Positions 1 to 8,410 of a DNA stretch of 64,000 nt are shown in pieces (position 1 is the first letter of the stretch; each line of letters begins with the position of its first letter). The stretch lies in assembly GCA_947471745.1 (NCBI GenBank), contig CANJKZ010000083.1:346464-410463 (forward strand). Reading direction: 5' to 3'. A model generated the notes under the pieces. The model was not told the origin of the DNA. It did not search any database and saw only the letters and a program-made list of their open reading frames with translations. The stretch is from Closterium sp. Naga37s-1 (Eukaryota > Streptophyta > Zygnematophyceae > Desmidiales > Closteriaceae). A program made the translations under genes and the position numbers.

Positions 1-883
1 CCCCACCGCTGCCAGTAGTCCCTCCAGCCCCACCACCACCCCCACCGCCGCTACCGCCCCCACCACCGCCTCCCCCGCCGTCACCTCCGCCTCCCTTGCC
101 CCCTTTGCCCTTGCCGCTGCGGCGCCAGCTCGAAGCGGACGCAGTCCCGACCTTCTCAGCACCAAAGAGGTCGACAGCAGAAGCAGAGGCTACAGAGGGA
201 AGAAGGGGGGAAGGGGAACACCCCTCAAAGAAAGGGGTGCGGGGGTCGCCGCGAGAGGCACCTACAGCAACTATGCTAGCCTCAGCTGCAAGTAGCTCCT
301 TCTCGAGGAGGGCAATGGTGAGCTCAGTGGGGCAGCGAGCTAGGAAGTGATCCCTGACTGTACGTAGAGTGTCAGGGAGGCGGGTGACTAGGTGGTAGAG
401 AGTGAGCCAGAGCGGGGGGGGGTTCGTGGCAAGGAAATCATCGGGCATAGCGGCACGGAAGCGGGCCTCACTAGTACGGAGGTGCGTGATGAGGTCAGCG
501 ACTGTGTGGAAAGAGGACAGGTCGGGGAACAGGTAGGGGAGTGAGAGACGGCCTAGCGCGGCAGAGGCAGGTGAGGAGTAGCGGGCAACGACAGCAGTGT
601 ACAGTGCCTGTGCAGTCTTGTGCTGGCCAAAGTGCTCGCGCTCATCTATCGGCAGGGAGTTGCGAATAGCAAAGCGAGCGTGGGCGTCACGAGTCTGCCA
701 CTGTGAGCGGGTAGTGCTGTCAGCAGTAGCAGCAGGGGCAGTGGCATGGCCTAAGGCGTGATCGTACAGTGAGATGTCCTCCTTGGCAGTGAGCTGTAGG
801 AAGAGGTGCAGGTCATCTAGCCAAGTGTCAAACTTCACTGGGCGGCCCTCAGCATCGAAAGCTAGCACTGGAGGGCTAGCCAT
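1..883 (-). CDS. Copia gag protein, N-terminal part (partial)
   Basis: Translating the minus strand from the ATG at 883-881 gives about 294 codons open to the window edge with no stop. The product starts MASPPVLAFDAEGRPVKFDT and holds the copia gag capsid-like segment, including YSSPASAALGRLSLPYLF and the block VGASRGDPRTPFFEGCSP that all C1 copies share. It ends in a long Gly/Ser-rich linker that precedes the zinc-knuckle region in related copies. The gag protein would form the cytoplasmic virus-like particle. No lesion is visible in this part, unlike the gag genes of the 41177 and 57197 copies. The start agrees with the sister copies, which begin MTSPNVL and MASPTVL. Confidence 0.85.
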   Translation of the reverse strand, partial: MASPPVLAFDAEGRPVKFDTWLDDLHLFLQLTAKEDISLYDHALGHATAPAATADSTTRSQWQTRDAHARFAIRNSLPIDEREHFGQHKTAQALYTAVVARYSSPASAALGRLSLPYLFPDLSSFHTVADLITHLRTSEARFRAAMPDDFLATNPPPLWLTLYHLVTRLPDTLRTVRDHFLARCPTELTIALLEKELLAAEASIVAVGASRGDPRTPFFEGCSPSPLLPSVASASAVDLFGAEKVGTASASSWRRSGKGKGGKGGGGDGGGGGGGGGSGGGGGGGAGGTTGSGG

Positions 884-1718
884 AGTAGCAGTAGGAGCAG
901 TAGCAGTAGTAGTAGCAGGAACAGTAGCAGTAGTAACAGCAGGCGAGACCCTAACAGCAGCAGGCAGTGCGACTCAGGTAGGGCGGCTCGGTCCAGAGAG
1001 GGCTGCTCAGGACGGGGAGGGCGGCGCGGCTCGGTTCGGGCGGCGCGGCTCGGCTCGGACTGGGCGGCTCGGTTCGGGCGGCTCGGTTCGGGCGGCTCGG
1101 TTCTGGCGGGGCCGTGGCTGTCGCGTGCGGGGCGCTAAGGGGCGGTGCGTGGGGTCGACGGGGCCGACGGGGCCGCTAAGGGGGGCGCGTACGGGGTCGA
1201 CGGGGCCGACGGGGCCGCTAGGTGGGGCGCGCGCGGGGTCGACGGGCCGACGGGGCCTCTAAGGGGCGGCGCGTGGGGTCGACGGGGCCGACGGGGCTGC
1301 TAGGTGGGGCGCGCGCGGGGTCGACGGGGCCGACTGGGCCTCTAAGGGGCGGCGCGTGGGGTCGACGGGGCCGCTAGGTGGGGCGCGCGTGGGGTCGACG
1401 GGGCCGACGGGGCCTCTAAGGGGCGGCGCGTGGGGTCGACGGGGTCGCCAGGTGGGGCGTGCGTGGGGTCGACGGGGCCGACGGGGCCTCTAAGGGGCTA
1501 CGCGCGGGGTCGACGCGGCCGTGAGGGGGGGCCTCTAAGGGGCGGCGCGCGGGTCGCTAAGGGGCGGGTCGCGGGTCGCGGGGCCTTACGGGGCCGTTAA
1601 AGAGGGGCGCACGAGGGCGCTGGGGGAGGCGCTCGAGGGCGCTCCGACAGTAGGGCGCACGAGGGCGCTAGTAGGCAGTCAGTAGTGGTGGGCCCTAAGA
1701 AAAATCGGTCCTAGCGAA
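884..1718 (-). repeat. GC-rich leader of copia element 1 with ~42-bp tandem repeats
   Basis: Between gag and the primer-binding site lies a leader that is very G-rich on the plus strand. From about 1150 to 1530 it holds roughly nine imperfect copies of a ~42-bp unit built on GGGGTCGACGGGGCC followed by GCTAAGGGGCGGCGCG or a GGTGGGGCGCGCG variant. Frames open across it are only translations of the repeat. Every C1 copy has a comparable but different GC-rich repeat in this place. Confidence 0.75.
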
Positions 1719-1736
1719 GGACCTGCTCTGAAACCA

Positions 1737-1870
1737 TGTTAGAATCGAGAGGAGAAGTGTGGTGTAACTAGAAAGAGAAATGAGTACAAGTACCTAACCC
1801 TAGAATTGTGTACCCCCTAAAGGCTAACCCACTGTAGCCTAAACAACTACAACATATATAATGTTTGACA
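1737..1870 (-). repeat. 5' LTR of copia element 1, with adjacent primer-binding site
   Basis: On the minus strand the LTR opens TGTCAAACATTATATATG and closes ATTCTAACA, giving TG...CA ends and 134 bp. Immediately inside it, at 1736-1719 on the minus strand, is TGGTTTCAGAGCAGGTCC, close to the plant copia primer-binding consensus TGGTATCAGAGC for initiator Met tRNA. It aligns with the 131-bp LTRs of the 57197-62996 copy, both having TATATATG near the 5' end. Confidence 0.85.
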
Positions 1871-2876
1871 CTTCCGTCTTGGTACATTGTGCCTGGAAGG
1901 TGTGGTGGTGAAAGCCCAAGTGAATGGGTGGATGGATGAGGAAGCGGTTGGTGCTTGGCTCAGAGGCGAGATCCTCCCTTACCTCAACCCTGTCAAAGGT
2001 GCGGCAGCCAAACGATCCATGCTGGTACTCGATTCCTACCGCGGGCACATAACCCCTGGAATGCTTGCCGCCTACCGCACACACTCCATCACGCCGGCCA
2101 TCATCCCAGCAGGATGCACCAGCCAGATCCAGCCACTGGATGTGTCCATCAATCGGTGTTTCAAGGCGGGAGTGCGCGCGCGTTACTGCCGGTGGTTCAT
2201 GCGGCACGGCATCAACCTCCGAACCCCCAAAGGTGAGCCAGCCCGCTCGTATCAAATGACAAATGTGTGTGTGCGAATGTTTGTAGTCGTAATACCGTAG
2301 TGCTATTCGGACTGACGCATGTGTGTCTCTCTGTGTGCTTGCTCCCTGGTTTGTAATGGCAGGGAACCTCAGGCGGCCACCGCATGATGTGGTGTTGAGG
2401 TGGATTGATGAGTCGTGGGAGGATGTGCCATTGGAGGTCATCGTGAAGGCCTTCAAAACATGCGGAATCTCCAGCTCCCTCGACGGCAAGGAGAATCACC
2501 TCGTTCTCGCCCATATGCGTGCAAGGAGCACGACAGATGTGTCTGAGGACATGTCGCTGGCAGGAACGAGCGGAGACAACACGGGCTTCGTGGGCAAAGC
2601 CCCTGACCGAGAGGGGAGGGAGTGGGAGGGTGACGAGGAGGAGGACGAGGAGGATGAGGAGGAGTTGGCTGAACATGCAGCCCCTGTGGAGGAAGACCCC
2701 TACCCCGACACTGTGGCATACCGTGGGGCCGCGGCTTTGGCGGACAAGCTCGTGGCCCCTTCTGGTCTTGACGAACAAAGTGTGTGCAGGATCTGAGGCT
2801 TGATGAGGATGATGATGCACCATCCGAGGACCCTTGTCCTGAGGGTGATGGGGTCACTGAAGTAGAGGCTAGTTGA
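1871..2876 (+). pseudogene. pogo/Tigger-like (DDE_1) transposase, 5'-truncated
   Basis: Two exons are visible. Exon 1 (1871-2232) encodes the C-terminal DDE_1 region: LVLDSYRGH supplies the second catalytic Asp and IPAGCTSQIQPLDVSINRCF the third. A GT-AG intron (2233-2362) joins it in frame, completing a Gly codon, to exon 2 (from 2363), which encodes VVLRWIDESWEDVP and FKTCGISSSLDGKE, the tail typical of Tigger/jerky-like transposases. The frame stops at 2796, but an acidic tail DLRLDEDDDAPSEDP continues from 2790 in another frame to 2876, suggesting a 1-base frameshift or an unseen splice. The open frame runs unbroken up to base 1871, exactly where the copia LTR begins, so the N-terminal part with the first Asp and the DNA-binding domain was cut off by that insertion. 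Confidence 0.8.
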
Positions 2877-3908
2877 AGTGGTCTCTAGAAGGTTCTGAAC
2901 TGGCAAAGATTTTTAATCAGTACGGTACAGAGAATGACTTTGTTGCGCCGTTTAAAACCAGGGTCTCATGTAGATCATTTGTTTTGCAGTTGATGGGAAA
3001 CACCCGTTTCCCATTGGTTGACGAGCCCTAGAAAACGAAAAGGGGTGCAGCGAGGGATGCGAAGGGAACTAAATCGCTTGCTGTGTTCCAAACCTTCTAG
3101 GTATGGAAACAGGTTCGGAGCCGAAGCTACAATGCCAGTGAAATGTCAAGAATTGTCGAGAGTCTCATGTACCCGAAATTTGTTTTGCAATTGGTGCTGA
3201 GGCAAAATAGGGGGAGTGTCGCACGCCAACTTCCCTAGCCAACCAGTCCATCTCGCCTACAAACACAAGGTAACGCAAGTCTCAAATGTTTTGCAATTGA
3301 TGGCAAAATCTCTTACTTGAGACCCTGGTTTTAAAAGACACCCTGTGCTAGACAGGATGTCTTAACACATAACGGCCAGAGGGTCTCTAATAACAGGAAC
3401 TTCCGATTATAAGAAAACACCCGTATTAAAGACACCCATGTCTACTATTCAACACTATCTTCTATCCGGGCGATGACGGTAGTAAAGAGATACGAAGCTT
3501 TATATGATTGCAAGGGAATATGAAAAGACATAACTGTTGTTGCTATTGCGATTCAATACAGCTGCAACTCGGGCAACTGCTCAATAACGAGTAAGTTGTT
3601 TGTCCTTGATGTCGTGCTGCCTCTCGGTGAGTCAAAGGTCTCTAACCTTTGACCTTCGCTTAACCTCCTTGCTGTTGCATTTTGTCGACCTCTTCGGTTG
3701 ACTCGCTGTTGCTTCGCTGTAGTCTGCCTCGCTTACGATTCAATGCTTCGACACATCAGAAGCGCAAACTACATGTTTCCGACAGCGACAACCAAAATAA
3801 ACCCCCTTGCTCAGCTATTACAAGGACCCCCTTCACCTCCATTGGCCTTTCAATCGACCCTTTTTTCCCGCCTCAAGTGCAGCAGCTGTAGCTGCTGCTT
3901 CTGCTCCA
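2877..3908. other. Non-coding stretch, probably the 3' end of the pogo-like element
   Basis: I see no gene here. It contains the inverted and direct repeats listed at 2951-3335. At 3355-3450 there are short AT-rich blocks such as CTAATAACAGGAACTTCC and GTATTAAAGACACCC, which resemble Tigger subterminal repeats. A terminal inverted repeat cannot be confirmed because the left end of the element is not in the window. Confidence 0.4.
2951..3335. repeat. Perfect 18-bp inverted repeat enclosing three short direct repeats
   Basis: TTTAAAACCAGGGTCTCA at 2951-2968 is the exact reverse complement of 3318-3335. Inside are three related blocks with TTTTGCA(G/A)TTG, near 2981, 3180 and 3288, two of them preceded by GTCTCATGTA. 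This could be a small MITE or part of the end structure of the pogo-like element just upstream. Confidence 0.6.
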
Positions 3909-6900
3909 TCACTCTCGCAAACCTTGAAGCAACCTGAGCTTTTCCAACACAGTCCCAATGTCCGGTCGCCTCGACCGATCCTCCGCCACACAGTGCCGAG
4001 CCAGAATTGCCAAGCCTAGGGCGCTTCGCTCCGGGTACTGGTTACCAAGGCAAGGGTCGATATATTCTGTGGCTCTGGGTGCGAGGTGCGCGAAACGTGT
4101 TCTGCACTCGGTGACCACCCTATCTCCCTCGTCCGCCACTCTCCTGCCGGTTACCAGCTCAAACAGGAGCACACCAAAGGAGTAGACGTCACTTTTGGCA
4201 CCTAGGTGTCCTGCGGTGGACGGCGCGGGGCGAAACGGGGCAGGAAGGGGTGGGGAAAGGTTAGGGGAGGGGAATGAGAGGTGAGGTGAAAGAAGGGGAT
4301 TGCACACAACTAATATTTTCAATCAAACGACCTATGCTGCTCGTGACGACCTGTGATGGGTGGGGTGGGGCGGGGAGGGGTGGTGAGGGGTGGTGAGGGG
4401 TGGTGAGGGGCAGGAGGGGACAGGGACCAGGTACACAGGAGAGATGTATCTCTTAGTGTCCTTAATGAGAGTCCACACCATCGACCTCTTCCCATGCTAT
4501 CAAACCTCTTCCTCACACACCTGTCTCCATAGACACACGTGGGGTCGAATCAGAGTAACCCCGAGACTTCATGCTGTGAAAATGCATGCTAAATTGCTAA
4601 TCATAGTCCCGCAGAGTCCTGGTCGCACACCTGTCGCCATGTAAGCAGGGTCGATGTAGCCTTGAGTGCCCATGATGCGAGTTGATACTGTCGAATGCAG
4701 TTGCCTATCAGGACCAGCTCGTACCATCCCAAACCCTGTCAGCTTTGCACTGTACTCCTGTGACGTAGGGAGGGAAGGGACGAGTGGGAAATTTGGAGGG
4801 GAGGGGGCAGATGCAGACATTTGTTGGGTAGCCATATGTGATATCGCGCATAATATCCGTGCCGTGGTGGAAAATGGGAGAGTGGGTAGCCATATGTGAT
4901 TCGGAGGGATGGTGAAAGCAGCGCTGATGGCTTGCTGCCTGTACTATCTGCCCTGCTACCTCCCCTCTCCCGCACGCACTGAGGCAAGAGCAGTGCTGTC
5001 GACTTGCTGCTCCTGCCACCTGCCCTGCTTCTTCTGCTCTCTCCCATACCCTTACATGCATTCCCAGCCCAGGCGAGAGCAGCACGTTGGCTGCTCCCAA
5101 ATCGCAGCGGATGCAGTTCAGACCATGCATCACGCATGCACGTACGCCAGGGTCTCTGCCACCTGCACTGCACTGCACCGCACTGCACCGCTGATTAATA
5201 TGTTTCCCCAGCCTCCCAATGCTACCCGCCCCCCCCAGCAGCAACCCACCTCCCCAAGCCACCCACCCACCTCCCCAGCACCCCGCACTCACGGGAGAGA
5301 GCAGCACGTTGGAGGCTTTCAGATTGCGGTGAATGAGCCTGCTTCCATGCAAGAAGGCGAGGCCTTCTGCCACGTCCACCGCCACCTGCAGCCGCATGTC
5401 CCAGCTGAAGGAGCGCTTGCCGCTCGCACCTGGTGGGTGGGGGAGGAGACGGGGAGCGAGGAGGAGGGGCGAGGAGAGTGAGTGAATACAGGGGAATGGG
5501 ACGGTGGTGTGGTGTGGCTCACAGGTGCATGTATGCGAGGGCCTCTGCTGCCACCTGCACCGCCACCTGCAGCTGCATGTCCCAGCTGAAGGAGCGCTTG
5601 CCGCTCGCACCTGGTGGGTGGGGGGAGGTAAGAGGCGTGGTGGGGCGGGTGGGGGAGGAGACGGGGAGGAAGGGCAGAGAAAAAGAGAAGTATTGAGGAG
5701 TGAGAAGGTGGTGCTTGTCTCTGCTGAAGAAGAGGGTGGGTTTCGCACCTGGTGGGTGGGGGGATGAGAGCGGGGTACAGGGGGGCGGGAGGAAGGGTAA
5801 GATCAGTCGGTACCAAGGAGTGGGAAGGAAGGCAATGCTTGTCCCGGCTGAAGAGGAGCTCTCCTCTCCACTCGCACCTGGTGTGATGAGACCGATTTTT
5901 TAGTCGACTCAAAAATCGTCTCATTACACGCGGAAGGAAGGCAGTGCTTGTCCCATGAAAAGGAGCTCTCTATTCGCACCTGGCAAGTGACAGGGACGAA
6001 GGAGATAGGGAATGGGGTGGTGGCGAGGGCAGGAGGGCAGAGATGGCAGCAGGGAGGGCAATGAGGGCACAAGGGGAAGGCAGGGAGGACGGAGAGCGCA
6101 AAAACAAGGGCAGCGAGAGCAGCAGAAAGGGCAGCAAGAATGGCAGAAGGGGTTAGCCGGGAGGACAGAGAAGGCAGCACGAAGGGCAGAGTGGGCAGGG
6201 AAGGCAGAGAGGTGAATGAAAGCACCCCTCGTCATAAACCCGTACATAAACGTGAATGAAAGCAGGGAGAGAGGCAACTACTGCATCTACTCTTAACTGG
6301 AACAGGCCATAGCACCCCACTCACTCACTGTCTGTCTGCCAGCGCATTGACGAGGCTTCCCTTGTCATGAACAGCACACGAGCAAGCAGGGCGAGGAGAA
6401 GAGAGAGCAAGAGAGAGCAGAGTCCACTCTGCTCTGCCCTGGTGGTTACCCATCCCATCCCACTCACTTTCCAGCAGCACGTTGTCAAGGCTGCCCCCCG
6501 TCACGAGCTCGTACACGAGCAGAGCCTCGCCGCGTTTCATGCAGGAGCCGTGCAGGTGCACGAGACGGGGGTGATATAGCCGCCCCAGCACGATTATTTC
6601 TCTCTGCGATGGGTAGGATGGAGTGGTGGGTGCTGGGATGATGGGTGCTGGGGTGCTGGAGTGCGGGTATAAATGTTCCATCCAGTAGCCATGCAGGTGC
6701 ACAAGGTGCGGGTGGGACAGCCGCGTGTGATGTGATGAGACGATTTTTTAGTCGAGTCAAAGATTGCCCAAGCACGATAGCCTCCTTCTCTGATCAAGGG
6801 AGTTTGCATTCTGTGGAAAAGTGATGCTCGCCAGGAAAGTTGGCATTCCACCCTCTCAGACACGGACATGTCATGGTGCAACCCGCCTTGCCTTCTCTCG

Positions 6901-7202
6901 CAACCATGCACGCACGCACGCACCAGAAACTCTTCCATGTGTCGTTCCTTCGCGTCGCGCATTTTCTTGATCGCCACCGCCGTCGGCTCCGGGCCAAGCC
7001 CATTCGGCCCTGGCGAAATCACCCCCTGATACACAACCCCCAACCCGCCATTGCCAATGACGTTTCGCGGACGAAACCTGTTCGTCGCAGCCTCAAGTTC
7101 GGAGAACGAAAACCGTTGCAGGGAGCTTGGGATGAGGTCAGGGTGGGGATTGTCGCTGCTAGTGTCTGTCGCCGCCAAGGCAGGAGCGAAGAGGGCCGCC
7201 AT
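3909..7202 (-). CDS. Receptor-like cytoplasmic kinase, predicted pseudokinase (5 exons)
   Basis: Exons on the minus strand: 7202-6924, 6603-6468, 5429-5293, 4757-4631 and 4210-3909. All introns are GT-AG, and the phases agree at every junction, giving 326 aa. The protein has no signal peptide or membrane segment, so it should be cytoplasmic. Visible features: FSFSELEAATNRF at 31-43 (typical of RLK/RLCK), glycine loop IGNGGLGVVYQG at 49-60, VAIKK with Lys79, HRNLKASNVLL at 172-182, GFG at 192-194, GYIDPAY in the activation segment, and SDVYSFGVLLFELVTGRR in the F-helix region. The catalytic Asp of HRD is Asn and the Asp of DFG is Gly, so phosphotransfer is unlikely; a scaffold or decoy role is inference. 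The introns hold extra degenerate copies of exon edges (5530-5985 and 6690-6790). A decaying gene is an alternative, but the agreement of all phases argues against it. Confidence 0.75.
5530..5985 (-). repeat. Degenerate tandem copies of the 5' edge of RLCK exon 3
   Basis: The true exon 3 starts at 5429 after an acceptor in CCACCCACCAG. The same acceptor-plus-exon-start block recurs upstream in the intron: about 5540-5620 (near identical for more than 60 bp), 5707-5760, 5836-5882 and 5946-5984 (progressively diverged, sharing GCTTGTCCC...GAAGAG/GAGCTC and CTCGCACCTGG on the plus strand). They look like past unequal duplications that left decoy acceptors. Confidence 0.7.
5881..5929. repeat. 49-bp near-perfect palindrome (copy 1)
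   Basis: GTGTGATGAGACCGATTTTT at 5881-5900 is mirrored by AAAAATCGTCTCATTACAC at 5911-5929 around the central palindrome AGTCGACT. It lies exactly at the acceptor edge of one of the duplicated exon-3 starts. A related copy is at 6731-6766. Confidence 0.7.
6690..6790 (-). repeat. Degenerate copy of RLCK exon 2 start, split by a second palindrome copy
   Basis: On the plus strand, GTGCACAAGGTGCGGGTGGGACAGCCG and later CCCAAGCACGATAG match the start of exon 2 (around 6550-6600). Between them, at 6731-6766, sits TGTGATGAGACGATTTTTTA followed by GTCGAGTCAAAGATTG, the same palindromic sequence as at 5881-5929 with a decayed right arm. The true exon 2 has no such insert. Confidence 0.6.
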
Positions 7203-7744
7203 GGTAGAGAGCTAGTAGTAGGATTGCGAGGTTACTACGAGTGTTGCGTTGAGCGTGGAAGAATTGGAAATCGCAATCCAGAAAGGAGCAGGTGTTCCCG
7301 CGGGAAGCGTCTAACCGTTGAGTGGAAATCTCTTACAGCTGCCAAACTAGGATGTGGGAATAATGTATGGAGGTCGTTTCTAATTCACCCGAATATGAGG
7401 GTTGTTTCAAACAATTTGGCTTTAAGGAAATCAACGACTGGGACTGCGCACATGAGTCAGCAGGAAAAAAGAAAAAAAAGAACAGAAAAAAAAAACATGG
7501 TCGCAGCGAAAGATTCAGTCTTTGCGTTGCGGTCTCAGCGTCAGACGGGGCAACTTGCCCCGGATAGCCTCTAGTTCGTGGGTGTCTGATCCCTATAGCC
7601 AAAAAAGGTCAGTTTGGTTTTAAGGAAGAACTGACGGGGCGTGAAATTGGCGAGGGCTAGGTGTAAGTGTTTGAACGAGCTTTGGTGTTGGCTGGTGTGA
7701 GGCGTTATTTACGATTTAGATCACGGTGAAGATTTTAACTAAGG
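7203..7744. other. Upstream region of the RLCK gene, no gene seen
   Basis: This holds the presumed promoter and 5' UTR of the minus-strand RLCK gene. I see no convincing TATA box and no coding potential. An A-rich tract lies near 7465-7497. Confidence 0.4.
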
Positions 7745-8334
7745 TTGCATTCCCCGTCAGGACACCATCCGAAGTCGGGACACGCGGTCCGCAATTTCCA
7801 AAAATGACATTTCAATGTTCAGCCACGCTGTTCGAGTTAGGGACACGTTGGGACATGACGGTTTAGTGTACGTGCGACCAATTGCACGTCAAGCATCCTG
7901 CTCTGCGATCGTGGAAAAAAGGGCGTTGCAATGCATTCGGGCTGACTTGGCACAAACGTGCAAGGCAGCCGGCTACACGTAAATGGTAAGCTGCCCACGT
8001 TTCAATCTGGTGCCCCCAAGTCAAATCGGATACCCCCAAGTCAAAAATTGGATCCCCTGTTTTTTCTTTTTTACAGTGCCCGACAGGCAGGTTCTGCCGT
8101 TATATTTGGCGCCCATTATGTTGTCGCATATCGCCGTTTTATGACACCTCTACACCCCCATTGGTTGGTGACCCCCCCTGAAATCGCAACAGGCAGACGA
8201 CTCGGGCGACCCCGATCGCATCCAAAACACTGACAAATGTCAGAGGTGAGGCCTTGCCCCTACCGGGACACCATCCGTGCACCAAAACGGTTCGGATGGG
8301 CAAACTTCGGATGGTGTCCCGACGGGGAGTGCAA
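7745..8334. mobile_element. 590-bp non-autonomous TIR element
   Basis: Position 7745-7775 and the reverse complement of 8304-8334 match at 29 of 31 bases, sharing TCCCCGTC and GGACACCATCCGAAGT. Subterminal copies of GGGACACCATCCG also occur, at 8262 among others. There is no transposase frame. The right end abuts the 3' side of copia element 2, whose own 3' LTR is missing at that point. I could not define a target duplication, so the superfamily is open. Confidence 0.6.
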
Positions 8335-8410
8335 TCACAATCACAACCTAGCAAGTGTAAACATGCAGGTATAATTATATATATCAGAGTACAACAAGTG
8401 CAAGGCAAGA

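Larger units (their letters stand above)
1..1870 (-). mobile_element. Ty1-copia element 1 (family C1), 5' part, cut by window edge
   Basis: The element reads right to left. It has a 134-bp 5' LTR at 1737-1870, a primer-binding site directly inside it, a GC-rich leader with tandem repeats, and a gag frame that runs off the left window edge. The LTR and gag match the other family C1 copies at 8335-14604, 40554-47515 and 57197-62996. Its right end sits inside a pogo-type transposase gene, so it inserted there. The pol region and 3' LTR lie outside the window, so the target duplication cannot be tested. Confidence 0.85.

Noticed and set aside
774..1262. 162-aa plus-strand frame
   Set aside because: Antisense to the start of gag and then a translation of the leader repeat.
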